Shown here: positions 8,483 through 19,049 of the stretch, in pieces
Layout: the number at the start of each line of letters is the position of its first letter
Numbering within the stretch: position 1 is the stretch's first letter
NCBI RefSeq assembly: GCF_900186955.1
Contig: NZ_LT906438.1
Location: 1,302,001 to 1,366,000, forward strand
Direction: 5' to 3'
Source of the DNA: Bacillus pumilus
GTDB lineage: Bacteria > Bacillota > Bacilli > Bacillales > Bacillaceae
DNA: 64,000 nucleotides
Position numbers and translations under genes: made by a program
Notes under the pieces: model-generated
Seen by the model: the letters and a program-made list of their open reading frames with translations, nothing else
Database searches by the model: none
Told to the model about the DNA's origin: nothing

Positions 8483-8511
8483 ACAGCATTCCGAGCGAAT
8501 GCTGTTTTTTT
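8482..8511 (+). terminator. Terminator after ktrD
   Basis: Perfect nine-base stem aacagcatt / aatgctgtt with a seven-base loop and a seven-T tail, overlapping the ktrD stop codon. Confidence 0.9.
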
Positions 8512-8579
8512 ATTTCCATTATCTAACTGGCTAAATCACATGGGATGTTCGCAATCTATAGGTAAGAGGTGAACGAGAC

Positions 8580-9098
8580 GTGCTGGATGTAATATGGAAA
8601 GCAATTGTCATGCTGCTAGTTGGTACCTTGCTGCTGAGAATAGCAGGGCCTAAATCCATTAGTCAATTAACTGTTCAACAAACAGTGATCATGATTTCAA
8701 TCGGATCGATTATTATCCAACCCTTTATTGAGCACAATTTACTTGAAACGATTTATGCCGCCGCTACATTTATCATTGCACTCGTCATCATGGAAAAATT
8801 GTCTATCCAATCTGATTTCTTTGAAAAATTGGTTTCAGGGAAATCTGTGGTCATTTTGCAGGATGGAGAAATGCTTGATCACAAGCTGAAGAAAACGCGG
8901 CTCACAAGGGATGAATTCAAAATGCGCTTAAAGCAGCAAGGCATTACAGACATCAGCAGTCTCAAAAAAGCCACCCTAGAAGCCAATGGACAAATCGGCT
9001 ATGAGTTAAAGCCAGAGGAAAAGCCGGTGACGGTCAAACAAATGAAGGAACTTCTAGACCAATTAAGAGAAGAACTAAATATGTCAAAAAAGGACTGA
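8580..9098 (+). CDS. DUF421-family membrane protein (YetF-like), short form
   Basis: 172-aa protein with three N-terminal hydrophobic segments (about residues 5-20, 35-50, 58-72) followed by the soluble DUF421 domain (GKSVVILQDGEMLDHKLKKT, then RLTRDEFKMRLKQQGI). The B. subtilis paralogues YetF, YdfR, YdfS, YkjA and YrbG and the transposon-borne 2Duf protein belong here; several have been linked to spore inner-membrane properties. GTG start at 8580 has gaggtg eight bases upstream. It is followed after 6 bp by two tiny genes that look cotranscribed, ending at the terminator at 9445. Precise function unknown. Confidence 0.8.
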   Translation: MLDVIWKAIVMLLVGTLLLRIAGPKSISQLTVQQTVIMISIGSIIIQPFIEHNLLETIYAAATFIIALVIMEKLSIQSDFFEKLVSGKSVVILQDGEMLDHKLKKTRLTRDEFKMRLKQQGITDISSLKKATLEANGQIGYELKPEEKPVTVKQMKELLDQLREELNMSKKD

Positions 9099-9104
9099 TT
9101 TCAG

Positions 9105-9269
9105 ATGAAAAGAAAAGCAGCGAAAAATGAAGCACTGACAAATAATATGACACCGACAGAAAGCATGGCACATGATCAAGGAAAAACGCAATTTGATGAA
9201 CATTCAAGAGATCGTCAAGCAAACCGAAATTCTCATAAAGGGAAACAAGGGGGAGGATCTCGTGACTAA
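9105..9269 (+). CDS. 54-aa hydrophilic small protein, unknown function
   Basis: ATG at 9105, stop at 9267-9269, 6 bp after the DUF421 gene; aaagga (9089-9094) serves as a ribosome binding site. The product (MKRKAAKNEALTNN..., ending QGGGSRD) is entirely polar, rich in Lys, Asn, Gln, His and Arg, with no hydrophobic core. It resembles minor spore proteins in composition only. I do not recognise the family. It overlaps the next gene by 8 bp, which supports a real translated operon. Confidence 0.6.
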   Translation: MKRKAAKNEALTNNMTPTESMAHDQGKTQFDEHSRDRQANRNSHKGKQGGGSRD

Positions 9270-9444
9270 GAAGCATGTAAAAAGCAAGGACATGAAAGAC
9301 CATAAAAAGCCAATGGACCCAGATATCTTAGAAGAGGAATTTGGCAGTGAGCTTGGAGATATCAACAGCAGCAAATGGATTGATACGCTTGTAAAGCCTA
9401 AGAAAGATGCTGAATGTCACAATGGACACATGAATGAAAAATAG
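9262..9444 (+). CDS. 60-aa hydrophilic small protein, unknown function
   Basis: GTG at 9262 with gggggagg just upstream, overlapping the end of the previous gene by 8 bp. A longer in-frame ATG at 9172 exists but has no comparable ribosome binding site and would overlap the upstream gene deeply. The product is charged, with an acidic middle (DPDILEEEFGSELGDINSSK) and basic ends; no domain recognised. Last gene of the DUF421 unit. Confidence 0.6.
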   Translation: MTKKHVKSKDMKDHKKPMDPDILEEEFGSELGDINSSKWIDTLVKPKKDAECHNGHMNEK

Positions 9445-9473
9445 AAAAAACGATCCGTGCGGGATCGTTTTTT
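9445..9473. terminator. Bidirectional terminator between the DUF421 unit and the acyltransferase
   Basis: aaaaaacgatcc / gggatcgtttttt with a four-base loop; A and T runs on both sides serve both convergent genes. Confidence 0.9.
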
Positions 9474-10491
9474 ATTTGCTATAACTGCCCTGCCTGCCGG
9501 TGATTGTACGCATGAGATTGGTCATTTTGAGCTCAATCACTGGCTGTGCAACGGTTTTAACAAAGGTGCTAGACAGGGTAAAGGTTAACAGAATGGTCAG
9601 CAGCAATAACATGACCACACTTGCTGCATTCAAGGCCCAGTCATCAAACCAAGTCGTTCTAAGCAGCTTAATGACAAAGCCATGTAATAAATACACATAT
9701 AACGTTCTTGTGCCCCATTTTGTAAAGAAGAAACGGCGTGTTGGCACTAAAGCAAAGAAGCTGAATGTAGCGCCGAATGCAAGCAGATACCATGCCATTC
9801 GTTTCATTGCCGCAATCACTCCCTCATCACCAAGAGAAGCATATGACTGTGATCCAAATAAGAAGGAATAATCAAATTCATAGAAATAGCAAAACAAGAA
9901 TACAGCCATTAATACAAGAAGTGCTGACAGCTTTCCTTTACTTGTACGGATGAATTCAAAATGCTGCTTTTTTAAATAGAAGCCAGCTAAAAACATCGGC
10001 AAAAAGACAAACGTACGCGATAAGCTCAGCGTATTGCTAATACTGTCCACGTAACCGACAAGTAACGCAATCGACAAACTGACGATCATCGCCCAGTGAA
10101 ATGGCAGTTTAGAAAAAGGAATGAGCAGCAAATTCCAAAAGAATAAACTAATTAAAAACCATAAAGACCATTGCGGATCAATTGGATTTAAATTGGCCAT
10201 GCTTTGATCCTGCAAGAGATAATAGTAAACGGAATAGATCACCTGAAAAATGAAATATGGGATGATCAGCTTAATAGCAACTTTTTTCATAAAACCTGGC
10301 TTTCTAAACCCTTTTGCAAAGAAGCCGGAAACCAAAATAAAGGCAGGCATATGAAAAGTATAAATAAATTTGTATAAATAAAGCATCCAATCATTATCAT
10401 GAATGAATGATCGTAACAAATGACCAAAAACAACTAGAAAAATCAGAAGAAATTTCGCATTATCAAAATAACTATCTCGTGAAGATGCCAT
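9472..10491 (-). CDS. ykrP: Integral membrane acyltransferase (acyltransferase_3 family, YkrP-like)
   Basis: 339-aa protein with about ten membrane spans. The N-terminal motif [20 protein letters not shown] places the catalytic-type His at the end of the first span, as in OafA/YrhL/YfiQ-type O-acyltransferases that modify extracellular polymers or small molecules. ATG 10491 (MASSRDSYF) has aaggtgatg upstream; the longer frame from 10539 has no such site. The substrate cannot be inferred. Its location between ktrD and kinE matches ykrP in B. subtilis. Confidence 0.75.
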   Translation of the reverse strand: MASSRDSYFDNAKFLLIFLVVFGHLLRSFIHDNDWMLYLYKFIYTFHMPAFILVSGFFAKGFRKPGFMKKVAIKLIIPYFIFQVIYSVYYYLLQDQSMANLNPIDPQWSLWFLISLFFWNLLLIPFSKLPFHWAMIVSLSIALLVGYVDSISNTLSLSRTFVFLPMFLAGFYLKKQHFEFIRTSKGKLSALLVLMAVFLFCYFYEFDYSFLFGSQSYASLGDEGVIAAMKRMAWYLLAFGATFSFFALVPTRRFFFTKWGTRTLYVYLLHGFVIKLLRTTWFDDWALNAASVVMLLLLTILLTFTLSSTFVKTVAQPVIELKMTNLMRTITGRQGSYSK

Positions 10492-10784
10492 AACATCACC
10501 TTTCCTGCTCGATTTTAAACATAAATGTTCTAAGTGCACTGTTCCCGTATTTGCCCCATTTTAAAATACATTTTGGCTCATTTCGCTATTTGATGTGAAA
10601 TTGTAGAACGGCTGTAAAAGAAGCGTAAGAAAAGAGAATCGAGGTTCGATCCTGTCATCCAAATGAAATAAATGAGACAGTCTTCGTGTAAAAAGTTATC
10701 TTTTTTTATGAGTCGAATGAAGGAACAATGAAAATATTGTAGAAATATTGTAGAGGAATGAGGCTGGAAAAGGAGTGTAAGAGA

Positions 10785-12980
10785 ATGACTGAAACGCTCG
10801 ATGGCGCAGAAGATATCAGAAAATTAGAAAAAGAGAACGAATATTTGCGAACAGAGTTGATGCAGCAAAAAATGCTGTTAAATAAGACGTTAGATGCCAT
10901 TTTCATATTTGATCAACACCTCAACATCATCCAAGCCAATGAAGCAACATGCAGGCTTGTACAGACACCGAAAGAAGACCTCCTCAATAAATCCGTTCTA
11001 GATTTCCTTTACGGCATCCCGAAAGATAAAATTGAATGCTCACTCGATCTATTTTTTCGAAAAGGTACGTTAAAAAGAGAAATCTCCATTCAGCTGGAAA
11101 ATGGTGAAACAAAATACATTGAATTTGTCGCAGAGCACGACACCATGAATCAGCAATATATTGTCGTCATGCGAGATATTTCCTCAAAGAAAATATTAGA
11201 ACGAGAACGCTCCATGAATGAGCAGCTGTTCAAAGATTTGTTTGACCGAGCCATTGACGGGATGGTCATTTTTGATCAGGATGGCTGCATGATTGATGCG
11301 AATCATTCTTTTTGTCAGAGCTTTGAGCTGCAAAAGACTGATTTAACCGATCGCTATTTACATGAATTTGTCGACGAAGAAAATCTTCCATCCTTACAGC
11401 ACCTTTTAACGTCACTTAAAGAAACAGGGAAAGCCAAGGGAGAACTTCCCGTTACCCTTCAATCTGGCCAGTACAAATTATTCGAGCTCACCATTACATC
11501 AAATGTGATGAGTGGTTTTTATATGTCGATCATGAGGGATATTACAGAAAAAAGGTTAATGGAAGAAAAGCTGTTAAAAAGTGAGGAACGCTTTAGAAAA
11601 ATTTTTGAAAATGCAATGGATGCGATCATCATATGGGCGGATGATGGAGAGATTGTGAGAGCCAATGAATCAGCCTGCCGCATTTTTGAATTGCCTATGC
11701 ATTCACTGATTGGCAAAAAACTCACAGACTTTCTCGTGAAATCTGATCAGAGATATAGACCGACTAGAAGACGATATATTCGGAATCACGAAATAAGGGA
11801 AGAGCTTTTGTTCAGAATGGCAAATGGTCAGTTTAAAGAGCTCGAGTTTACATCAAAGCATGCGGTATTAGAAGGACAGCACTTAACCATTTTACGTAAT
11901 GTGAGTGATCGAAAAAGGATGGAGGAGGAGCTGCGCGAAAGTGAGCTCAAATTTCGTAAAGTATTTAATGGATCAATGGACGGCATTGTTCTGTTTGATA
12001 ACCAATACCGCATTATCGAAGTCAATCCATCCGCAAGCGAGCTACTAGGATTGAAAAGTGATCATTTAACGGAAATGAACCTTTTCCATATCCTTGCGCC
12101 TTATCAAATTGAACATTTGGCACAGCCTGCCCAGGCGATGTCATTAGATGAAATGGACAATGAAGTGCCATTTGTGCTGAACCACCCAGATCAGCGGATA
12201 TTGGAATTCTCTTTTAAACGCAACATCATTCATAATATGAATTTGGCGATCTTTAGAGATGTGACAGAGCGGAAGGAATTAGAAGAACGGGTGAGAAAAT
12301 CAGATACCCTTCATGTGGTCGGAGAGCTTGCCGCTGGAATTGCGCATGAAATTAGAAACCCGATGACAGCATTAAAAGGCTTCATTCAGCTGCTAAAAGG
12401 AAATATAGAAGGGGAGTATTCGCTCTATTTCAATGTCATCACTTCAGAGCTGAAAAGAATTGAATCGATCATCACCGAATTTTTGATTTTAGCAAAGCCG
12501 CAAGCCATCGTATTTGAAGAAAAAAATGTGGTGCAAATTGTGAAAGACACGATGGATCTGTTGCACGCACAGGCGAATCTTGGCAACGTTCAAATGCATC
12601 TCAATGTGATTGATGAGATTCCGCTCATTTATTGTGAACAAAACCAATTAAAACAAGTCTTTATTAACATTTTAAAAAATGCAATTGAAGTCATGCCGAG
12701 AAAAGGAAATGTCTATGTGAGCATTCAGCGGAAGGGCGAAGAGCATATTGTCATTTCACTGCGGGATGAAGGGTGCGGAATGGCAGAGGACAAGCTGAGG
12801 CGTCTAGGGGAACCATTTTATACGACAAAAGAAAGAGGAACTGGACTTGGCTTAATGGTTAGTTATAAAATTATTGAAGAGCATCAAGGAACGATTGAGG
12901 TAGAAAGTGAGGAAGGGGTAGGAACCGTCTTCCATCTCACGCTGCCACTGAGGCAGAAGAAACAAGAAGGAGAGCATTAA
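10785..12980 (+). CDS. kinE: Sporulation sensor histidine kinase KinE
   Basis: 731-aa soluble multi-PAS histidine kinase. Four PAS domains are readable, starting near residues 40, 155, 275 and 395 (each with a DAIF/DGMV-type core and ending in an R-DI/V-S/T motif). They are followed by the H-box GELAAGIAHEIRNPMTALKG, an N-box (NILKNAIEVM) and G-boxes (DEGCGM; GTGLGLMVSYKI). KinE phosphorylates Spo0F in the Spo0A phosphorelay. ATG 10785 with aaggag nine bases upstream is preferred to 10758. The ogt gene starts 1 bp after the stop codon, so the two are coupled. Confidence 0.9.
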   Translation: MTETLDGAEDIRKLEKENEYLRTELMQQKMLLNKTLDAIFIFDQHLNIIQANEATCRLVQTPKEDLLNKSVLDFLYGIPKDKIECSLDLFFRKGTLKREISIQLENGETKYIEFVAEHDTMNQQYIVVMRDISSKKILERERSMNEQLFKDLFDRAIDGMVIFDQDGCMIDANHSFCQSFELQKTDLTDRYLHEFVDEENLPSLQHLLTSLKETGKAKGELPVTLQSGQYKLFELTITSNVMSGFYMSIMRDITEKRLMEEKLLKSEERFRKIFENAMDAIIIWADDGEIVRANESACRIFELPMHSLIGKKLTDFLVKSDQRYRPTRRRYIRNHEIREELLFRMANGQFKELEFTSKHAVLEGQHLTILRNVSDRKRMEEELRESELKFRKVFNGSMDGIVLFDNQYRIIEVNPSASELLGLKSDHLTEMNLFHILAPYQIEHLAQPAQAMSLDEMDNEVPFVLNHPDQRILEFSFKRNIIHNMNLAIFRDVTERKELEERVRKSDTLHVVGELAAGIAHEIRNPMTALKGFIQLLKGNIEGEYSLYFNVITSELKRIESIITEFLILAKPQAIVFEEKNVVQIVKDTMDLLHAQANLGNVQMHLNVIDEIPLIYCEQNQLKQVFINILKNAIEVMPRKGNVYVSIQRKGEEHIVISLRDEGCGMAEDKLRRLGEPFYTTKERGTGLGLMVSYKIIEEHQGTIEVESEEGVGTVFHLTLPLRQKKQEGEH

Positions 12981-12981
12981 T

Positions 12982-13473
12982 GTGTATTATACCGTCTATC
13001 ACGCACCAATTGGGGCACTATACATACTAGAAAAAGACGATGCCATCATCGAAGTGATGTTTGATGATGAGCCGTTTTTAGCAAAAAAGCAAGCATCCAA
13101 TTTAAAAGAAGAAGAAACGTCTGTATTACAACAAGCAAAAAAACAGCTAGATGAATATTTCAAGGGTGAGCGCCAAGAATTCGATCTCCCGCTCAAGCAA
13201 AAGGGAACTTCGTTTCAAGAGCAAGTGTGGGAAGCACTTTCGACTATTCCGTATGGTGAATCAAAAAGTTATGCAGACATTGCAAAAGCGATTGGTAACC
13301 CAAAGGCTGTGAGAGCCATTGGACAAGCCAATAGACGCAATGCATTACCTATTTTTATTCCCTGTCACAGAGTGATTGGAAAAGACCGTTCTCTGACGGG
13401 CTATGCAGGAACGAAGACAGATATAAAAGCGATTCTGCTTGAATTAGAAGGTATCCCATTTGTTCAAAAATAA
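12982..13473 (+). CDS. ogt: Methylated-DNA--protein-cysteine methyltransferase
   Basis: 163-aa suicide DNA repair protein. It transfers the methyl group of O6-methylguanine to Cys128 in the conserved IPCHRVIG motif, and carries the helix-turn-helix segment QANRRNALPIF just before it. GTG start at 12982 (MYYTVYH), with aaggagag eight bases upstream inside the end of kinE; an overlapping ATG at 12980 is out of frame. The location next to kinE is as in B. subtilis. No adaptive-response regulator is fused. Confidence 0.93.
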   Translation: MYYTVYHAPIGALYILEKDDAIIEVMFDDEPFLAKKQASNLKEEETSVLQQAKKQLDEYFKGERQEFDLPLKQKGTSFQEQVWEALSTIPYGESKSYADIAKAIGNPKAVRAIGQANRRNALPIFIPCHRVIGKDRSLTGYAGTKTDIKAILLELEGIPFVQK

Positions 13474-13564
13474 ATCGATTGACCTGTTCCAAATGTTTTC
13501 CATGCGACATATCCTTTTATTAAGCTAAAAAAGTTGGTTGAGGGAAAAAGGAGGGCGCTAGGGA

Positions 13565-13699
13565 ATGTTTTGGGACAAAAAGAATAAAATGTATGCCGTC
13601 ACATCACTATGTGTCAAAATGAAGGTTTTGACAGAAGAACAGAAAAAAGAAATTTTAGCAAAAACGAATGAAATAAAAAAGCGCGGTGCTCTTAAATAA
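13565..13699 (+). CDS. 44-aa small protein, unknown function
   Basis: ATG 13565 preceded by aaaaaggaggg (ten bases away), stop at 13697-13699. The product MFWDKKNKMYAVTSL... is lysine rich, with a predicted C-terminal amphipathic helix (TEEQKKEILAKTNEIKKRG). The C-terminus overlaps the terminator shared with mtnA. I do not recognise it; the strong ribosome binding site and position argue for a real gene. Confidence 0.55.
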   Translation: MFWDKKNKMYAVTSLCVKMKVLTEEQKKEILAKTNEIKKRGALK

Positions 13700-13722
13700 G
13701 AAGTACACGGCGCTTTTTTTAT
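13676..13722. terminator. Bidirectional terminator between the 44-aa gene and mtnA
   Basis: aaaaaagcgc-g-gtg / cac-g-gcgctttttt with one mismatch; A/T runs on both sides. Confidence 0.7.
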
Positions 13723-13724
13723 GA

Positions 13725-14786
13725 TCAGAGTGAGATGCTTTCAGTGAACAGAGCATCAATCTCTTCTGTATAGTTCGACGTAATAATCCCTTTCTCTGTA
13801 ATGATCCCTGAAATGAGATGGTGAGGAGTGACATCAAAGGCGGGATTGAATACCTGAACATCAGGTGGTGCAATTTGGACGCCGTTTAATTCCTTTACTT
13901 CCAGCGGGTCACGCTCTTCTATTGGAATATCTGCCCCGTTTTTGGTTGAGATATCAAAGGTAGAAAGCGGTGCAGCTATAAAAAACGGAATTTGAAAATG
14001 CTTGGCTAAAATGGCGAGACTTAACGTGCCAATCTTGTTCGCCGTATCTCCATTACGGGCAATGCGATCAGCTCCAACAATGACTGCAGAAATTTGTTTT
14101 TCTTTCATCGTATGGGCTGCCATGTTATCTGTAATGAGCGTCACATCTACGCCGCCTTGCATGAGTTCCCATGTTGTCAGCCTAGCCCCTTGGAGAACAG
14201 GGCGTGTTTCACAGGCATAAATGTGAAGGTCGAGATTTTTCTTTTTGGCTAAATAAAATGGAGCAAGGGCTGTTCCGTACCGGCTCGTGGCGATGGAGCC
14301 TGCATTGCAAATGGTCATAATCCGATCACCCGATTTAAAGAGCTGGAGTGCATTTTGACCGATTTGTCTGCATGTTTCTTCATCTTCAATTTGAATTTGA
14401 ATGGCCTCATGGACAAGATCTGTTTTGGCTGCATTGACCGAAGCTGCACGATCAATGCGCTGCAACAATCGCTCTAATGCCCAGGCTAGATTCACAGCGG
14501 TTGGACGAGCACTGTTTAAATATTCTTTTATCTGAATGACTTCTTGTCTAAACACATCAATTTCTTCTGTCTCAATGTCTTGGGCACTGAGCGCCAGTCC
14601 AAAAGCTGCTGTAATGCCAATGGCAGGTGCTCCCCGCACTTTTAACGTGACAATGGCATCATACACGTCTTCTTTTGTATATAGATGCTCAAACACAGTT
14701 TCTGCCGGTAATTTTTGCTGATTCAAAATGTTAATATAGTTTTCTTCCCATTCGACAGAACGGGGGACTTCAAATTCTTTAGACAA
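13725..14786 (-). CDS. mtnA: 5-methylthioribose-1-phosphate isomerase MtnA
   Basis: 353-aa enzyme of the methionine salvage pathway converting methylthioribose-1-phosphate to methylthioribulose-1-phosphate. The eIF2B-like fold motifs are present, including the catalytic Cys in [17 protein letters not shown] and the catalytic Asp in [21 protein letters not shown] start at 14786 with aggagtg nine bases upstream, located in the end of mtnK; only 6 bp separate the genes. Second gene of the mtnKA operon under the SAM riboswitch. Confidence 0.96.
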   Translation of the reverse strand: MSKEFEVPRSVEWEENYINILNQQKLPAETVFEHLYTKEDVYDAIVTLKVRGAPAIGITAAFGLALSAQDIETEEIDVFRQEVIQIKEYLNSARPTAVNLAWALERLLQRIDRAASVNAAKTDLVHEAIQIQIEDEETCRQIGQNALQLFKSGDRIMTICNAGSIATSRYGTALAPFYLAKKKNLDLHIYACETRPVLQGARLTTWELMQGGVDVTLITDNMAAHTMKEKQISAVIVGADRIARNGDTANKIGTLSLAILAKHFQIPFFIAAPLSTFDISTKNGADIPIEERDPLEVKELNGVQIAPPDVQVFNPAFDVTPHHLISGIITEKGIITSNYTEEIDALFTESISL

Positions 14787-14792
14787 AACCCG

Positions 14793-16229
<1,437 letters not shown>

Positions 16230-16272
16230 AATATGTCATTGTCTCGTGTCTGTTTGCATTTCTTAATTCAAG

Positions 16273-16302
16273 ATATTATCAGAGCTGCGCTTCACATGTC
16301 AA
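16273..16302 (-). promoter_or_regulatory. Sigma-A promoter of the mtnKA leader
   Basis: Minus strand TTGACA (16302-16297), an 18-base spacer, TAATAT (16278-16273), about 40 bases before the S-box. Confidence 0.65.
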
Positions 16303-16389
16303 TCCTTTTTCAAAATTGCTTTACAATTCGTAAAACAATCCATTACAGTATTTGTATTGCTACGTAACTTGAATAGAAGGTGAAGAAAA

Positions 16390-17580
16390 ATGGAATTCCA
16401 GCAATCAGATGTATTGAAACAATTACCGACACAATTTTTTGCATCCCTTGTCCAAAAGGTCCAGAAAAAGGTGCAGGAAGGCGCAGATATTATTAATTTA
16501 GGGCAGGGAAATCCTGACCAGCCAACTCCCGCGCACATTGTAAAAGCCATGCAGGAAGCGGTATTAAAACCTGAAAATCATCAATACTCGTCATTCCGCG
16601 GAACAGCGAAATTAAAAAAGGCTGCCGCTGCCTTTTATGAAAGAGAATATGGTGTCACGCTTGATCCGATGACGGAAATTGCGATTTTATTTGGCGGGAA
16701 AGCAGGGCTTGTTGAGCTGCCGCAATGCCTGCTGAATCCGGGTGATACGCTCCTTGTTCCAGACCCAGGTTATCCTGATTATTGGTCAGGTGCTGTGCTT
16801 GCTGGAGCTCAGATGGTGACGATGCCGCTTCTTGAACAAAATGATTTTTTACCTGACTATGACAGGTTGCCTGAGGATGTTAAGGAAAAAGCAAAGTTGA
16901 TGTATTTAAATTATCCCAACAATCCGACAGGTGCCACGGCAAGCCGTTCATTTTTTGAAGAAACCGTTACATTCGCAAAAGATCACAAGCTCTGTGTTGT
17001 CCATGATTTTGCCTATGGCGGCATTGGGTTTGATGGGGAAAAGCCAATCAGCTTTTTGCAAACAGATGGAGCGAAAGAGACAGGAATTGAAATATACACA
17101 TTGTCTAAAACGTATAATATGGCCGGCTGGAGAGTAGGTTTTGCAGCAGGAAATCCGTCTGTTATTGAAGCGATTGAGCTATATCAGGATCACCTGTTTG
17201 TTTCACTGTTCAAAGCCACTCAAGATGCGGCAGCGGAAGCTTTGTTAAGCGACCAAACGTGCGTACAGGTGCAAAATGATCGATATGAGAATCGGCGAAA
17301 TGTGTGGATTGCTGCCTGCAAGGAGATTGGCTGGGAGGTCACTGCACCAAAGGGGTCGTTTTTTGCTTGGCTAAAGGTGCCAGAAGGATATTCATCTGAA
17401 TCTTTTGCTGGCGTATTATTAGAGAAAGCACATGTGGTTGTGGCGCCGGGGAATGGGTTTGGTACTCACGGTGAAGGATACGTGAGAGTAGGACTTTTAA
17501 CAAATGAGGAGCGGTTAAAAGAAGCCGCTCGGCGAATCGATTCCTTGAATCTGTTTGAAAATAAGCCATTGACAACATGA
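16390..17580 (+). CDS. mtnE: Methionine-salvage aminotransferase MtnE
   Basis: 396-aa class I/II PLP aminotransferase for the last step of methionine salvage, transaminating 4-methylthio-2-oxobutyrate to methionine. Visible motifs: LNYPNNPTGA, the PLP lysine in TLSKTYNMAGWRVGF and the C-terminal VRVGLL arginine. ATG 16390 has gaaggtgaag upstream. It is transcribed away from mtnK through a short intergenic region, with no S-box of its own. The next S-box lies after its stop, so its regulation differs from mtnKA and mtnWXBD. Confidence 0.9.
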   Translation: MEFQQSDVLKQLPTQFFASLVQKVQKKVQEGADIINLGQGNPDQPTPAHIVKAMQEAVLKPENHQYSSFRGTAKLKKAAAAFYEREYGVTLDPMTEIAILFGGKAGLVELPQCLLNPGDTLLVPDPGYPDYWSGAVLAGAQMVTMPLLEQNDFLPDYDRLPEDVKEKAKLMYLNYPNNPTGATASRSFFEETVTFAKDHKLCVVHDFAYGGIGFDGEKPISFLQTDGAKETGIEIYTLSKTYNMAGWRVGFAAGNPSVIEAIELYQDHLFVSLFKATQDAAAEALLSDQTCVQVQNDRYENRRNVWIAACKEIGWEVTAPKGSFFAWLKVPEGYSSESFAGVLLEKAHVVVAPGNGFGTHGEGYVRVGLLTNEERLKEAARRIDSLNLFENKPLTT

Positions 17581-17597
17581 ATAAACGGTGCGATAAT
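17569..17597 (+). promoter_or_regulatory. Sigma-A promoter of the mtnWXBD leader
   Basis: TTGACA (17569-17574), a 17-base spacer, GATAAT (17592-17597). The -35 lies in the last codons of mtnE. Confidence 0.75.
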
Positions 17598-17624
17598 TCA
17601 GACAATATTTAAGAAAATTGAATA

Positions 17625-17729
17625 TTCTTATCAAGAGTAGGCAGAGGGACTAGCCCAATGAAGCCCGGCAACCGACTTCCATGAAGCACGGTGCTAATTC
17701 TTGCAGCAAGCGCTGAGAGATAAGATTCG
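17625..17729 (+). ncRNA. SAM-I (S-box) riboswitch of mtnWXBD
   Basis: ttcttatcaagag...gcagagggac, then gcccggcaaccg, cacggtgctaattc and gctgagagataagat in the S-box order, with the P1 arms tcttatc/gataaga. A terminator follows. Confidence 0.96.
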
Positions 17730-17746
17730 GATGAATGACACGAAAC

Positions 17747-17789
17747 AACCTCTTTAAGGCGCTGATAAAGCACTTGGAGAGGTTTTTTT
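17747..17789 (+). terminator. SAM-riboswitch terminator of mtnWXBD
   Basis: aacctct...agaggtt stem with an inner ggcgct/agc helix and a seven-T tail, ahead of mtnW. Confidence 0.88.
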
Positions 17790-17828
17790 ATTGACCATAT
17801 GCATGACGCAATCGAAAGGGGATTCCTA

Positions 17829-19049
17829 GTGAGTGAATTACTGGCAACATACGTATTAACACATCGAGAGGATGAACAAGTAAACCGAAAAGCGGAGCAG
17901 ATCGCGCTTGGTTTAACAGTTGGATCATGGACGGATTTGCCGCAGCTCAAAAAAGAGCAGCTTCAAAAGCATAAAGGCCGGGTGGAAAAGGTATCAGAAA
18001 AGTTTGCTCCAGCCGAAAATGGCCTATATCAATCTGAGGTGACCATTGCTTATCCTGAGGCTAACTTTTCAGCGGATATTCCGGCCGTTTTGACGACGAT
18101 CTTTGGAAAGCTTTCACTAGATGGAAAAGTGAAGCTAATCGACATTCAATTCTCGGATCGATTGAAAAGAAGTCTGCCAGGACCGGTATTTGGAATTGGT
18201 GGCATACGAAAAAAAGTAGGCGTGTTTGATCGACCTTTGTTGATGAGTATTTTTAAAGGTGTCATTGGCCGTGATATGGCAGATTTAAAAGAACAGCTCC
18301 GTTTACAAGCATTAGGCGGCGTTGACTTTATCAAAGACGATGAAATTTTATTTGAGAGCCCACTAGCCCCTTTTGAAGAACGAATCAAAGAAGGAAAAAA
18401 GATATTAAAAGAAACATATGAAGAGACAGGGCACCGAACGCTATATGCCGTTAATTTAACAGGCAGAACCTTTGAACTAAAGGATCGAGCAAGAAAGGCA
18501 GCTGAGCTTGGAGCAGATGCACTCTTATTCAATGTTTTTGCCTACGGGTTAGATGTCATGCAAAGCTTAGCTGAGGATCCAGATATTCGATTGCCTATTA
18601 TGGCCCATCCCGCAGTAAGCGGCGCTTTGACAACATCGCACGAATATGGATTCTCCCATTCACTTCTTTTAGGTAAATTAAATCGATATGCAGGCGCTGA
18701 TTTGAGTCTTTTTCCCTCACCGTATGGGTCGGTCGCACTTCCGAAAAAAGATGCCTTTGGAATCTATGAAGCTTGTGTAAAAGAGGATTCGGTTCAAAAA
18801 ACGTTCCCTGTTCCGTCAGCAGGCATTCATCCTGGAATGGTTCCAGTTTTGATGAAAGATTTTGGACTCGATCATGTGATAAATGCTGGTGGAGGAATTC
18901 ACGGACATCCGCGTGGAGCCATCGGCGGAGGGAAAGCATTTCGATCGATCATTGATGCGGTGATACATGGAGAGTCGATCCAAGAGAAGGCAGCTTCTTG
19001 CCAAGACTTAAAAGCAGCACTTGAACTATGGGGAAGGGTAGCAGAATAA
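17829..19049 (+). CDS. mtnW: 2,3-diketo-5-methylthiopentyl-1-phosphate enolase (RuBisCO-like protein) MtnW
   Basis: 406-aa type IV RuBisCO homologue that tautomerises diketomethylthiopentyl-1-phosphate. The site equivalent to the carbamylated lysine of RuBisCO is in [11 protein letters not shown]; phosphate-binding motifs [11 protein letters not shown] and [13 protein letters not shown] are present. It lacks the RuBisCO loop-6 lysine context. GTG 17829 (MSELLATYV) matches the B. subtilis start and has aaagggg seven bases upstream; the frame from 17799 lacks a site. First gene of mtnWXBD. Confidence 0.95.
   Translation: MSELLATYVLTHREDEQVNRKAEQIALGLTVGSWTDLPQLKKEQLQKHKGRVEKVSEKFAPAENGLYQSEVTIAYPEANFSADIPAVLTTIFGKLSLDGKVKLIDIQFSDRLKRSLPGPVFGIGGIRKKVGVFDRPLLMSIFKGVIGRDMADLKEQLRLQALGGVDFIKDDEILFESPLAPFEERIKEGKKILKETYEETGHRTLYAVNLTGRTFELKDRARKAAELGADALLFNVFAYGLDVMQSLAEDPDIRLPIMAHPAVSGALTTSHEYGFSHSLLLGKLNRYAGADLSLFPSPYGSVALPKKDAFGIYEACVKEDSVQKTFPVPSAGIHPGMVPVLMKDFGLDHVINAGGGIHGHPRGAIGGGKAFRSIIDAVIHGESIQEKAASCQDLKAALELWGRVAE

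Noticed and set aside
10643..10652. ggttcgatcc, identical to a tRNA T-arm sequence
   Set aside because: No acceptor, D or anticodon stem around it; probably chance, and no integrase or attachment repeat nearby.
10734..10755. Direct repeat atattgtaga upstream of kinE
   Set aside because: Only two short copies; no known motif and no further support.
18146..18532. 128-aa minus-strand frame
   Set aside because: Antisense shadow of mtnW, without ribosome binding site or recognisable product.
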